Part shown: positions 34,621 through 45,237 of the stretch, one piece after another
How the letters are laid out: each line of letters opens with the position of its first letter
Numbering within the stretch: position 1 is the stretch's first letter
Assembly: GCA_033675265.1 (NCBI GenBank)
Contig: JAUJYZ010001581.1
Coordinates: forward strand, 1-64,000
Reading direction: 5' to 3'
DNA: 64,000 nt
Source of the DNA: Actinostola sp. cb2023
Taxonomy: Eukaryota > Cnidaria > Anthozoa > Actiniaria > Actinostolidae
The notes under the pieces: generated by a model
Databases searched by the model: none
Told to the model about the DNA's origin: nothing
Seen by the model: the letters and a program-made list of their open reading frames with translations, nothing else
Translations under genes and position numbers: made by a program

Positions 34621-36903
34621 TTATTCATTCCTTTCTCTACAGTATTCAGAAGCAGCTGTTTTTAAGAAATTATTGAAATAAAATCCCTCCAGCTTGCACC
34701 TGGTAGTGCTCCAAAACTGATCATTGTACTTTATTCTTTGAATGCTCATTCCCACTGAAGTATATATGACAAAGTCACACCAGTCAGCCTTGGTGACTCC
34801 CATTTGGCCCTGAACCTGATAGTAATAGGGATGATTTTTCTTGAGCTTGGGTTTTCCTTGAACATCCTCGCAGCAGAAAGCACTATCAGAACAAGCATCT
34901 AGGGGCGTCACTCGGAACTTTGTTTCAGGGCACTTTATTTCAACCAGACCAAAGGGTTTCTCACACCCTTTATCAATCACCTTTCCATCTGGTGAGGCTC
35001 CTATAAATGGTGAATCAATACAAACAACAAGTCCTGACCTCATTAGCTTTATGGGTCTTCTTGTTGAAAACATGTATTTCTCATACTGTCTTAAGGCTAT
35101 TGGTTCATATATCTGTCCATGTAGAGTGTATCTTGAATTAAATGGCTTTGGATGCAGTAAGTTATTAACAAGAGTGTCATGATTGCGCTGACGACAGCAA
35201 ATTGTTTTGAAATTTGATGCAGTTAACCTGAACCTTCGTTCATTTTTCCATGCTTCAGATGTTGACTGTGCTTGTGTTTTCTCTTCAATACTATTTAGTT
35301 TCTGGACATCAATACTTAAATGCCTGAAGAGGGTCTTTGCTTGAGCATCTACTTGTTCCGTTAACTTATATTGATCTGTAGAATGTAGGGGAAATTTGGG
35401 ATACTGCAAATCATTTCTAGAATCAGGAGAAATCCTTGGCATTGAATCAATATCACAGTAAACAGTGAAGTTAGATTCTGTAAATGTGAGCTGGTAGCTG
35501 GCAAATGAACCATTAGGACTTTTTCCAAACTTGGTGTCTGTATAGTCTGTTTGATCTGTAGGAGCCATTATCTGTGCTAGTGCCATATTAGGATTAATTT
35601 TTAGTAGATCTCCCTTTAGCTTTATTTCATCTTCCTTTTGGGTGTGAATATTGTTCCTGGCTTCATAGATCAAACATTTAAGCCCATCAGCTGTCTTTAT
35701 AGAAGTACATGTGGCAGAGTCATTTAACTTTGTCTTTTTTACTATCATGTCCATAACTGGCTTTGGTTGTATTTTGTCACCTCTCCCAACTTTGTGCCAG
35801 AGCTGAAGAGAGGAAGTACATGCAAGTTTGGGGCACATGTCCTCCTCTTTATCCAGATCTTTAGTATCTTTGCACTCATACAGAGTGAACTTGCATAGCT
35901 GCATCATTAAGGCTAGCACATGGTTGCAAAAACCAACTTTGCCCGCCACACATGAACATTGTGCATGTTTAACTTCTGCAGTGACTAAACAGAGTGCAAT
36001 TTTTTAAATTATGTGGCGGTTCGTTCTTTCTAAAACTGTGATGGCATAAGGATTTGACGAAAAAAAAGTTACTGTCACTCGTTGTTTGTATCTCCTTTAA
36101 GTATTCGTCGTTTAGAAATGATGTCGCTTTTCGTAAGCCGGTGGGAACTGAATGTTGGTGCTTGATGGGATCCATTTTCTTGCCAGTTTTAGAAATATGA
36201 ATGTTCATCTCAGCTTTAGAGAATAGAGGCATTCTTTCTAGGTTGGTAGACCATCCATCAGTTGGAAACTTTACTGCACAGATCGTAGTTTCGTCACCTT
36301 GTAGTTGACTTTGTCTTCGTTTTCTTTTAGAATATATTTCATTCGGATCAGGATCAACTATATTCTTGTCGCGTCCAGTATTAATATACTCTTCCACCCT
36401 TTGAACAGAAAAACAGTGCCATGTCTTATTGATCGATCTTTAGCTATAAATATGACAGGAAAATTCGAGCCATCGAGGCATGTAGAAGCTACAAGAAGTA
36501 CACATGTTGTAGGCATCACAACAAACATAAAAAGCTGTTTTTCACACTGAAAATACTATTGCCTTCTTATTTTTATCTCTTTAGTTCTTTTAGATAGCTC
36601 ACTGAAAAAAACATTCACTTTTTACGTCACAAAACAAGAAGCAAGGGCAAGAGGAAAATATGCAAGTCGAACTCGAAGCGACCGATCTCACGTCTTACGA
36701 TCTTACCTTTTGACTAGTTGAGCTTTAGTTTTTAAGCCTTTACAATTATCTCCGCGACATTTTAGCCAGAAGCGAAGTTCCTCCACCTTTAATTGTGCTG
36801 GTAATCTTCCATTCAAAGCCGCTCCAGGTATATCAATCTCAGAAAGATCCATTTTTGAGCATTGTTTTCGAAGCGACAAAGCCAATAACGTAGGGAAAAC
36901 CAA
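34621..36903 (-). pseudogene. SAP-SWIM-YqaJ nuclease of the transposon, two exons, one frameshift
   Basis: Exon 1 (36903-36707) encodes a SAP-like DNA-binding helix pair (LKVEELRFWLKCRG...LKTKAQLVKR). A 308-bp intron (36706-36399, GTAAG...AAAG) keeps phase into exon 2. An extra base in the T6 run near 36000-36005 shifts the frame. After it come a SWIM zinc finger (CSC...FCNH) and a YqaJ-type exonuclease: GQIYEPIAL, GASPDG, EIKCPET and YYYQVQGQM carry the acidic and lysine residues of the active site. The C-terminus is at 34621. YqaJ enzymes resemble phage lambda exonuclease, and in such transposons they are thought to help process ends or repair. The single-base shift could be real or an assembly error. 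Confidence 0.85.
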
Positions 36904-36983
36904 AACATCGATGGCTGACCGACCTCGTTTTGAAGCAACTCGTTACCAGGTCCCGCCTCGAACAAACCATTGTGCATAGGGTG

Positions 36984-37210
36984 TATAGTAATCAAGTACG
37001 GCTTGGGGTTAGGTTTAGGGTTAGTATTGGGGAAGGCTATAGTAATCAAGTACGGCTTGGGGTTAGGTTTAGGGTTAGGATTGGGGAAGGCTATAGTAAT
37101 CAAGTACGGCTTGGGGTTAGGTTGAGTTTTAGGGTAAGGGAAGGCTTTATATGAAGTACCTTGGGGTTCGGTTTAGAGTGATTACTGAGGTAAAACATTG
37201 TAGTAATCAA
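36984..37210. repeat. Minisatellite, third segment
   Basis: Four to five units of the 52-bp array (GTACGGCTTGGGGTTAGG variants), continuing the block cut by the THAP/YqaJ transposon and fading out near 37210. Confidence 0.85.
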
Positions 37211-38140
37211 GTACCTTATAGTTACCACATTTGTACCTTGGGGGCAAGGATGCATAATATTGCCAAACAACAATTAGGAACAACTAAATATTTCAATGTT
37301 TATTATTATTATGTAAGCTAAAATTGTTACTACACATTTGTCAACATCAACGGATACGCGGTGACTTAATAAAAACCAACAAAACTTTAATTGTGTCTTC
37401 TTCTTGCAGTTGGTTGTCTTCTGGCTGAGTTTCAGTGAATGTCGATTAATTTCAGCTGATTTCTATCTCTTCAAGTTCACCACATGCCGTAAAAGTTACG
37501 ATAGCCACCACAACTCTTAAGAGTGATTTTCTAGAAAAATCAAACATTAGCTGGCCACTTGAAAAAATAGATTTCTCTGAAACTTTGCATACAAGTAAGT
37601 ATTCCTGCCCTGATTACAAAAATATACTTGTAAGGCGTCGGCACCTTTGGTTTCCATGGCAACGGCCCAATGTTAATTTGGAGTGATTTTCAGCCTCTCA
37701 AAAGTCAAATTTTCTCCATCTTTGAACACGTACTGCAATTTCTCTGTAGCTCTTTCATCAACAACAATCATGTCATGTGAAAGAACCATCCTTAGTCTTT
37801 TCCGTTCACGGGTAATTTTGGATTCCGTTGCAATAGCAACCGTGCACACGCATCGCGGGCGCAACATGCTTTTATATTTTTAAAAATGTCTTATTTTGGC
37901 CTATATTCTGGCTTCGATAACTCTGATGGTAACGCTCAGATTCTAAAGCTGCCAATCACATTTATTATAGAGGCTCGGGACTTCCACTAAACTTCCCTCG
38001 GCTTCGGGGACATTTAATCACTAATATCCCTCAGTGCCATGGTATTAGTTTGTAATACCATGATCACCTCGGTTTTCATTGTTCCACGAGGGACATTTAA
38101 CATCGAACATCCCTCGCGAAAGCTCTAAGTCAAGCATCGC
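37211..38140. other. No gene seen
   Basis: The stretch has no supported coding feature. From 37980 it contains GAGGGA/TCCCTC motifs that lead into the palindrome that follows. Confidence 0.6.
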
Positions 38141-38280
38141 TCATGCATAGTAATGAGGGAAATTTAGACTAAATGTCCCTCATGAATACAATCATGAGGG
38201 AAATTTAGACTAAATGTCCCTCATGATTATATTCATGAGGGACATTTAGACTAAATATCCCTCATTACTATGCATGAGGA
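38141..38280. repeat. Nested palindrome of GAGGGA...TCCCTC units
   Basis: The outer arms (CATGCATAGTAATGAGGGA and its complement) enclose three smaller inverted units, each GAGGGA(A/C)ATTTAGACTAAAT(G/A)TCCCTC. The whole can fold as one long hairpin or as a row of three. Confidence 0.85.
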
Positions 38281-38924
38281 TGCAAGTCAGTCCCTCATAT
38301 ACACCAGGTGTACACACAATCATTGGGACCCAAGAGCAAACCGTATAGTACTTAATCGCTCCTCTACTTATGATGACTTGAGCATTCAAGACGTGTGGGA
38401 TGTGTGAAGCTCAAAATACAGTGGTATTTTGATATCCACAACATCGTTAACGCATGCGCAATAGAAGGAAATGCACAAAAGTCGAATTCAAAGGATATTT
38501 GATTATAGCTATTTCTGTTATTTGTTCACACAATGAAATATTATATTAGTTGGCACTTTCCTCTTTTTCTGTATGTGCTTTTTAGTGTTTTGAGGAACCG
38601 TATTCTCCCTTACTTGCTCCACTTCGTCATCTCTCACAAAAGTAAACCGACCTTCCGCCATTTCTGATCTGTTTACCTTCAGGTACTCCTTACTATAACT
38701 AATTTATACTCTTTTATTGTGTAAATGAAACAAAAATGTGCAACATGCATGAAGCATTCCCCAGAGTACAGTCTAATCAAGAAGTCTTTCACAAAACACT
38801 ATAATATATTCTCCTTTGCGCCGGTTAACTCAAGCCTGTATTTGTGTCCATTTCCTCGGTGATCATGGTATTACATACCTTATTCAACTGCTATTGAAAA
38901 AAGCTTTCAAATTTTTGGGGCCTA
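38281..38924. other. No gene seen
   Basis: No open frame of note and no clear repeat structure. Confidence 0.5.
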
Positions 38925-39413
38925 AAATAACGGTCTTCTGACATCCACTGAAACACATCGTGGTGAAGCAAATCCTTCAAAATAGCAAAAATCACGGAAA
39001 GTAAACCATCTGAAAAGTAAACTTCTGATGTCGTCTAAAAACTAAATAATCAATGATAACCGAATATAACACCTACAATTTAAGTTAGCTATTTAATATC
39101 TGAAATAAATATTATACAATGCGGATTAATTTGCATAATTAATTATTATTTTTTGCACGATTTAAATTAAAATTGCTCAAAATTATTCAACTTTTTGATG
39201 GTCAAACTTTGCTCACTGCATCTTTTGAAACTGTGTATCCATAGACTATGATTCCGGTAATTTCAAACCATAGCTTTAATAAATAATTAATATGGTTTCT
39301 ATGGCAACGTGATTTACATGTAAATAAGCCAAATGTGCATGTTATTTCTTTTAAAAACACGATTTTATTTTGGACTTAACATTCAGCATTAAAGTATTTA
39401 TTTAATCTTAAAT
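38925..39413. repeat. Interspersed ~0.49-kb repeat, inverted partner of 51072-51550
   Basis: Diverged but continuous similarity (for example CATCCACTGAAACACATCGT and TTATTCAACTTTTTGATGGTCAAAC) to the complement of 51072-51550. The pair brackets the virus-like element at 42544-50495 as a wide inverted repeat. No coding capacity is seen, so it may be a SINE or MITE family. Confidence 0.7.
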
Positions 39414-39439
39414 AAAAATGCGTTAAGGTATTCAAAATA

Positions 39440-40435
39440 CAGTCAACTCTCCGCTAACGGACACTCTCGTAAGCGGACAGCTCTACTTACGGACACCTTT
39501 TCAAATCCCCGTTTTACCTTCCAGTCAAACTCTGTATTTACACATTCCCGTAAGCGGACACTCTCTCGTAAGCGGACGCGGACACTTTTGAAAATGAAAA
39601 TTGGATTTTTCTTTTGTTTACGCTCTCTCGTAAGCGGACACACCATATAATAATGGACTTTCGGCAATGGAATTTGTCTTTAATTTGCAATAAATCAACA
39701 AAAATATGACCTTTTACAGAGCAACAGAACAGTGGGGATCGGTTTTGTCAAATCTCCATTTGTTCGCGGGGAAGCAAGGTGTACGGTTCAGTTGCTATTT
39801 TTCTCTACCCACTTCACGATGTAAGGTGAATGCTGGGTAATCAGGGCAGAATTATTAAGAGAGATACGGGCGAAAGATAGATTTGACTTCGTATCTCCAT
39901 GTTTAGTCTAACTTTTGAAATAAAACTTTTTGTGCTGATCGAGAAACCTTTTATGTAGCTTTTGTAAATTTTCTGGGCCAATGGAATGAAATAGTGAGTC
40001 AAGAAAATATTTTTTTGAGTAAAACCCATTGTTTTGATCTACGTGCGTCCGATCGAATTACGGCGAAATAAGCAGATTTTACAAGTAAAACATTTCCTAC
40101 ATTTACAAATCGGGCTCAATCTGCCAAAAAACTTCAAGAACGATAGATATAAGGTTTCTCGATCAGCACAAAAAAGTTTTATTTCAAAAGTTAGACTAAA
40201 CATGGAGATACGAAGTCAAATCTATCTTTCGCCCGTATCTCTCTTAATAATTCTGCCCTGATTACCCAGCATTCACCTTACATCGTGAAGTGGTCTATTA
40301 ACTCTCCCGTAAGCGGACATCCACCCTATTTTTCTTTGGTGTCCGCTTACGGGAATAGTTCTCATAAGCGGACAGCTCTACTAACGGACACTTTTTTCAA
40401 TTCCCGAGGGTGTCCGCTTACGAGAGAGTTGACTG
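39440..40435. mobile_element. pogo/Tigger-type MITE (CAGTCAACTCTC), with nested foldback
   Basis: CAGTCAACTCTC and its complement are flanked by TA (39438-39439, 40436-40437). Repeated CGTAAGCGGACA motifs occur inside. The middle is interrupted by the foldback at 39809-40293. Confidence 0.85.
39809..40293. repeat. Foldback element with ~145-bp arms
   Basis: The left arm CCACTTCACGATGTAAGG... and the right arm ...CCTTACATCGTGAAGTGG are almost perfectly complementary over about 145 bp (39809-39955 and 40147-40293). Frames 39841-40029 and 40034-40261 are the same sequence read from each arm and are not genes. Confidence 0.9.
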
Positions 40436-40570
40436 TAATAGAAGTGTTTTGTGCCACCTTATTATTTTTGTTTGGTACTGAACATAGTCAAGTTACTTAC
40501 GCCAGTGAACTTGGACAACAGTCAACCCCTGCCTTTTAACTTGATCATCAACGCTAGTTCGGACTGTAAT

Positions 40571-40874
40571 ATACACCTGTTTCAATAAAGGTTGTCGAGG
40601 ATATCAGTCCATAGGCAATAGGTTATGCATCGTTCCAAGACCGAACTGCATTATGGTAACAGCTTGAATGGCATGTATGCCAGAAACATTTCATCAAATT
40701 CGATTCAAAATTTGTTTTGGTCTGTTGAAATGGAAAATAGACGCGATATCATACAGGCTTTTATACCTTTTTAGCTATTCAACTGTTACCATAATGCAGT
40801 TCGGTCTTGCAACGACCTTAACCTATTGCCTATGGATTGATGTCCTTGACAACCTTTATTGAAATAGGTGTATA
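40571..40874. mobile_element. Foldback MITE (ATACACCTGTTTCAATAAAGG), complete copy
   Basis: Arms of about 100 bp pair from ATACACCTGTTTCAATAAAGG to CTGTTACCATAATGCAGTTCG. A second, interrupted copy is at 112-690. Non-coding. Confidence 0.9.
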
Positions 40875-41066
40875 TGTATCAGCATTTGTTGACGTTATTC
40901 AAACTTGCAAGAGCAATTATTATAAGTGCCTCGATGTGTATGGAGCCTTTTGTTTTCCAGTAAAAGATGATGATGGTATATCAAACTCATCACATAAGCG
41001 TTTTAACAGGCAAATTCCCATTGAATTGAACCTTTCGTTTTTTGATCATTCACATAAGTTATACTG

Positions 41067-41352
41067 ATAGCTAATTGCAAAATCGTTGTCGGGTTGAAAA
41101 TCATGAAAGCTATGACCAAAAGGAATTCTGGGAAATTAAAACTCTCAAATAAAACCGTCAAATGATCAACCTTTTTATCCAGACTTGTAGGATCTTAGTT
41201 AAATAGCTCATATATCTTCAAAACTACGAGAACATTGAATATATCTGCATGCATGTAATGCAGGTCATGAACTGAATTCCCATCCATCCGTGTGGTCCTC
41301 AGCTTCTATGATTTATGATTTTCAACCCGACAATGATTATGCAATTAGCTAT
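41067..41352. mobile_element. Foldback MITE (ATAGCTAATTGC)
   Basis: Arms ATAGCTAATTGCAAAATCG and its near-complement ending GCAATTAGCTAT, about 45 bp each, sharing GTCGGGTTGAAAATCAT. No gene. Confidence 0.85.
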
Positions 41353-41357
41353 ATATA

Positions 41358-41513
41358 CTATGGAAATCAATAAAGTGGTAACATTTCCGTTCGGAATTTT
41401 GTACCACGTGATCACTTTAAGCCAATCATTTCGTTCAAAAATGGTACAAAACACTCCAGTGAGACAAAATTCCGAACAGACATGTTACCACTTCAGAGAT
41501 CAGTTTCCATAGT
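41358..41513. mobile_element. Foldback MITE (ACTATGGAAATC)
   Basis: Arms of about 45 bp (ACTATGGAAATCAATAAAGTGG against CCACTTCAGAGATCAGTTTCCATAGT) share GTTCGGAATTTTGT. It lies five bases after the preceding MITE. Confidence 0.85.
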
Positions 41514-42216
41514 AGGAAGAGATTTGAATGATTTTATATAATGTTACAGAAAAATTGAACGCTAAAATATTCTTAAAATCCATAAGAATATAATCCAGAT
41601 ATAAACTTATTTGCTGAACGTTGTGGGGGATCGCTGATGGAGTCGTTATTATGAGCCTCTATTTGCAAACGCGTATTTCCTTTATAGAAAGCAAATTAGA
41701 ACTTGACATCAAGATTCTAAAAAGGCCGAGTTTTGGTGAATGTTGTTAAAGGTCACATGCACTGGAACCAATCAACAGACTTTTAATCAATAAAAGATAA
41801 TCATCCATGAGTGTTGTGAATACTCTGACTGGCAAAGTTTTATAGTTCTACCGTCACTAGTGTTCGAGTTATAACAGTTTGAAGTTGCCTAATGAGCTGT
41901 TTCCGAATAATACCTGAAGACATTCTATATTTGACCAAGGTGGACTTGTGACATCACTGTACTGTTGGAAACGCTTCGTCCACTACTACGTTTAGATTGT
42001 ATATTACATCATTTCTCTATACCTTTCAAACTACCTTTGTGTACTGAAGATGGTGCATGGGAGTCTGGCGTGTTTGGGTCAAAAGTTACGTACTGAACGC
42101 GAGTAAAGATCTGAGAATTTTACGAAGATGAAGTGAAGATCAGCCGTTTTGAATAAGACTGCTCTATCATGAAATATAACCGGCAAAAACTATCGAATGA
42201 AAAGTCAGAATCAATT

Positions 42217-42300
42217 GTTTTCTAAGACTTTGTTTGGAAAATGCATTGGATGGAACGCCTCTTGCCATCCAATGCATTTTCCAAACAAAATCTTAGAAAA
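42217..42300. repeat. Hairpin with 36-bp arms
   Basis: TTTTCTAAGACTTTGTTTGG...ATGG pairs with CCATCC...CCAAACAAAATCTTAGAAAA with one mismatch. The sequence from 41514 to 42540 is otherwise without a supported gene. Confidence 0.85.
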
Positions 42301-42589
42301 CCATCGATTTTATTTGTAATGCCATTTCTCCGGGGTCAGACATTATGATCTGAACTGACTTCGCCCTTTTACTAATTTCTAGCTGCTCATTTCATTTCTG
42401 GAGTTCAATTTGACACTGCTGGTCGATTTATGGGAGTTAGGGTCACGTGCCATATTAGTGCAAGTCGCCTATTGTGTGGCTCAGCACATTCTGCCGTATT
42501 CGGTATGATTACCAGAGTATAATCCACAGCTATTCGATAGAAAAGTAGTATAGGAGGGTTGGTACGCGCCGGGTTATAATATATTCGTG

Positions 42590-42835
42590 CTAAAGTGCTA
42601 AGGTGATATTAGTGCTAAATATGAATAATGAATGACCCTATAATATATTCGTGCTAAATATGAATAATTGATGTGGATATTAGTGCTAAATATGAATAAT
42701 GAATGACCCTATAATATATTCGTGCTAAATATGAATAATTGATGTGGATATTAGTGCTAAATATGAATAATGAATGACCCTATAATATATTCGTGCTAAA
42801 TATGAATAATTGATGTGGATATTAGTGCTAAATAC
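42590..42835. repeat. 71-bp tandem repeats near the left terminus
   Basis: Three units, each containing GTGCTAAATATGAATAAT twice and TATAATATATTC once. They recur inverted at 50209-50460. Terminal tandem arrays of this kind may be replication-origin or packaging signals, which is inference only. Confidence 0.9.
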
Positions 42836-42971
42836 CCAAAATGTCACGGGGGAGGGGTGGGTGGGGATCTATTGTTTCGAAGAAGACTTAAAAATTAGCC
42901 TCCGTAATTCCAGTCACTCATCTATAGCCAGTAAACGAACCCAAACGAAGTATCAAGAAGCTCTGAACAAG

Positions 42972-43448
42972 ATGGAAGGCACTCCCAAATATTTATGTGG
43001 AGTTCCAGCAAAATCGAATAAAACCAAAACTGGGGGAGTATGGTTTCGCTGTGGAAAAAAGATCGATTTCGCTGTTGAAAGAAAAAAGGAACTGGTCCAT
43101 CGTGAACTAGGATGCAATCTACGAATGTCCCAAGAAATGATCCAAGAACTTAACATCGGTGAGGATGGTTTTGAATTCAAGAAGGATACTCCAAAGTGTA
43201 AATATCACCGTTTGTATGCTAAACTTGTTCGAGTCAACGATCCAGAAAAAGAGAACTATGGCCGTTGGTTTTATGTTTGCAATGCAGCACCCCCAGACGG
43301 AACTTGCAGTTTATTTCAATGGAAGGAAGAAGAAAAGTCTGAAAGCGAAGATGATGCACCACCGCCACCGCCTACCAAAAAAGCCAAGACATCTCATCAA
43401 AACAAAAACTCTGTCAAGAAAGGCAAAAGTGTTAAAAATTCACGATAA
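42972..43448 (+). CDS. zf-GRF protein, left TIR copy
   Basis: From the ATG at 42972 the protein has 158 residues. An upstream continuation of the frame runs into the tandem repeats and is unlikely to be coding. An N-terminal half-finger has CGVPAK...VWFRCG. A fuller GRF-type finger has CKYH...YGRWFYVC...CSLFQW (about residues 76-118), the pattern found in nucleic-acid-processing proteins such as APE2, NEIL3 and TTF2, where it binds single-stranded DNA. The C-terminus has a proline run and a lysine-rich tail suited to nuclear import. An AATAAA lies near 43548. The right TIR holds an almost identical copy (49591-50067, with one Tyr/Cys difference near the start). A role in binding replication intermediates is inferred. 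Confidence 0.75.
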   Translation: MEGTPKYLCGVPAKSNKTKTGGVWFRCGKKIDFAVERKKELVHRELGCNLRMSQEMIQELNIGEDGFEFKKDTPKCKYHRLYAKLVRVNDPEKENYGRWFYVCNAAPPDGTCSLFQWKEEEKSESEDDAPPPPPTKKAKTSHQNKNSVKKGKSVKNSR

Positions 43449-43787
43449 TTTTATTTATTTTAGAGAAATCAGAAACCAAATGAACACTTGGATTGATTCG
43501 TAAAGTTATAACTTGCTTTTTTATAAATCTACCATATGAACTGAGTTAATAAAATTGATTTTTAAACCAAATCTTTGGAGTTTTCTGTGTTGTTATTATT
43601 TCAACTATAGTTAAAACGACGCTAATTAGTTATACAAACTTTTCTGTCTGAACAAGCCTGAAGCAAAACAATAAAAACCCTTTTGTTCTCCAAAACAATA
43701 AACAACTATATAACAAGCCAGAAGTTAGCTTCGGTTTCATAGTAGCTCAGTTGAAGTCAAAGCAAAACTTCGGACACAACATTTACT

Positions 43788-44709
43788 ATGGAACTGAGAA
43801 GTGGTCGAATTCTTCCTCCTTGGAGCCCAGCAAAGAAAAGGAAACACACAGCTGCTGAACAGGAACCCAAGACAATCAAGCTGGATACGATAGGCGATCT
43901 CTGTGAACGACTGAAAGAATTAGATGTATGTGTATGGTCAAGAAAACTACAAGAGGTCAAATGTCTGTTCCGATTCCTATTTTATGAACTTTGCAAGTTG
44001 CTTGGAGGGCAAGAACAAGCACGACGGTGTGGAGAGCAGAATTGGGAGATGGCTCCTTTCAGAAATGGCGAACAGATAGTAGATAGCACGTTTTTGGCAG
44101 AATGTGTTGGTTTCGGTTCGTATTCGCATGAAAACAATCTATCCAGAAGAGAAACTTTTGGACCTGATCCCAACTGTAATGGAGCAAGAGTATTCTATCT
44201 TCCCAACCCACCCTGAATACAAAGAGATGAAAGAATGTTTGGAAATCTTTGTCAAAGAGCTCTTCAATTCCATGAGTTTTTACAAGATGAGAGAACTATC
44301 CAACGAAGTCTCCCTCCTGCATGAGCGAACAATTTTTGTTCGTGACAAAAAACTGTACCTCAGTACTATTGCAAGAGCATTGTCAGTGGAGTGCTTTATT
44401 AAAAAAGATATCGACACCTATCCTTGGGAACAAATGTTGAAAGAAGAGAAGAAATATTGTTCTTATTTTCCCGATATTGATGGTGGAGTTACAGTACTAA
44501 GGTTTCCGTATGTGGTATTTACTGCATCGGGTTCCTACGATTTTAAAATTTTGGAAACAGGGGAACGATTCTCGAGCTCTTCACGTGATGCTCGAGAAGC
44601 GCTATTGCAACACAAAAACAGAAGCCAATACTCTTTTGAAAACAGCGGCACCAAAACACTATTTCAACACTTAACTGTATTCCAACGCAGGAAGGAAACA
44701 ACTCTTTAG
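43788..44709 (+). pseudogene. Unknown ~300-residue protein, left TIR copy, frameshifted
   Basis: The N-terminus (MELRSGRILPPWSP...) is basic with a KKRK nuclear-localisation-like cluster, followed by largely helical sequence. The frame breaks in a T run at 44091-44095, which has one base more than the right copy; the continuation is open to 44709. No domain is recognised. The right copy lacks this break but has a different one, so each arm carries a damaged gene with different damage. AATAAA lies near 44820. Confidence 0.7.
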
Positions 44710-45237
44710 TTTGAACTGTTTGACCTCTTTATGATTAGTTTTTTGTAACTTAAATGTTTAATCTCGACTGATTAAACTTCAAATTGAATGTAAATATTAA
44801 TCACCAGTATATTTTGTAAATAAAATTTGTTATACACCTCAAACTTTGGTAATTGCTTGGAACTATTTTCTGTTATTGAGTAAAAGCGGCAAATTGATTT
44901 TCAAAAGATGCGCGCAATTTGAATAATTAGTCACAGTTCTACTGAGTTCATATATACCAGAGCTCAAGCAATGCCGGGAAACACTAATGCGATTAGATAT
45001 ATATATATCTTTGAATATTTCTCATGCTATGAGGCGGATTTAACAATCAAAACATTGACAAAATGTTGGTTTTCAACAAGAAGTTTATTTAACTACTGCA
45101 AAGTAAGAATTACATGCGTTGATCAAGCCGCTATATTTCAATTTATTATTCGGCAGTGATTTTAGCAGTTTCTGTATTTTCATCAGCTTGTTCATAATGA
45201 TCAACTAAATGTTGCCATTTGTTCTCATGTTCAACTA

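Larger units (their letters stand above)
30450..36983. mobile_element. Two-gene THAP-DDE / YqaJ DNA transposon (ISL2EU/IS4EU-like), 6.53 kb
   Basis: The 75-bp TIRs (CACCCTATGCACAATG..., 30450-30524 and 36909-36983) match at all but a few positions. TATA is present at both flanks (30446-30449, 36984-36987); the uninterrupted minisatellite has one TATA there, so the duplication is 4 bp, or 2 bp with a lost base. Inside, a THAP-DDE_4 transposase on plus and a SAP-SWIM-YqaJ nuclease on minus converge. A transposase next to a YqaJ exonuclease is the layout I know for the ISL2EU/IS4EU superfamily. Both genes are damaged and other repeats are nested inside. Confidence 0.8.
42544..45147. repeat. Left TIR of element 2 (2.6 kb)
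   Basis: This inverted copy of 47897-50495 is unusually long, about a third of the element. The outer 290 bp contains three 71-bp tandem units (42634, 42705 and 42776; each GACCCTATAATATATTCGTGC...), with shorter GTGCTAAATATGAATAAT subrepeats. The end is otherwise non-coding up to about 42900. Confidence 0.95.

Noticed and set aside
39841..40261. Two similar 62-75 codon frames
   Set aside because: Arms of a foldback element read from each side.
42810..42971. N-terminal extension of the zf-GRF protein
   Set aside because: The extension is encoded by terminal tandem repeats; the ATG at 42972 just before the first finger is more plausible.
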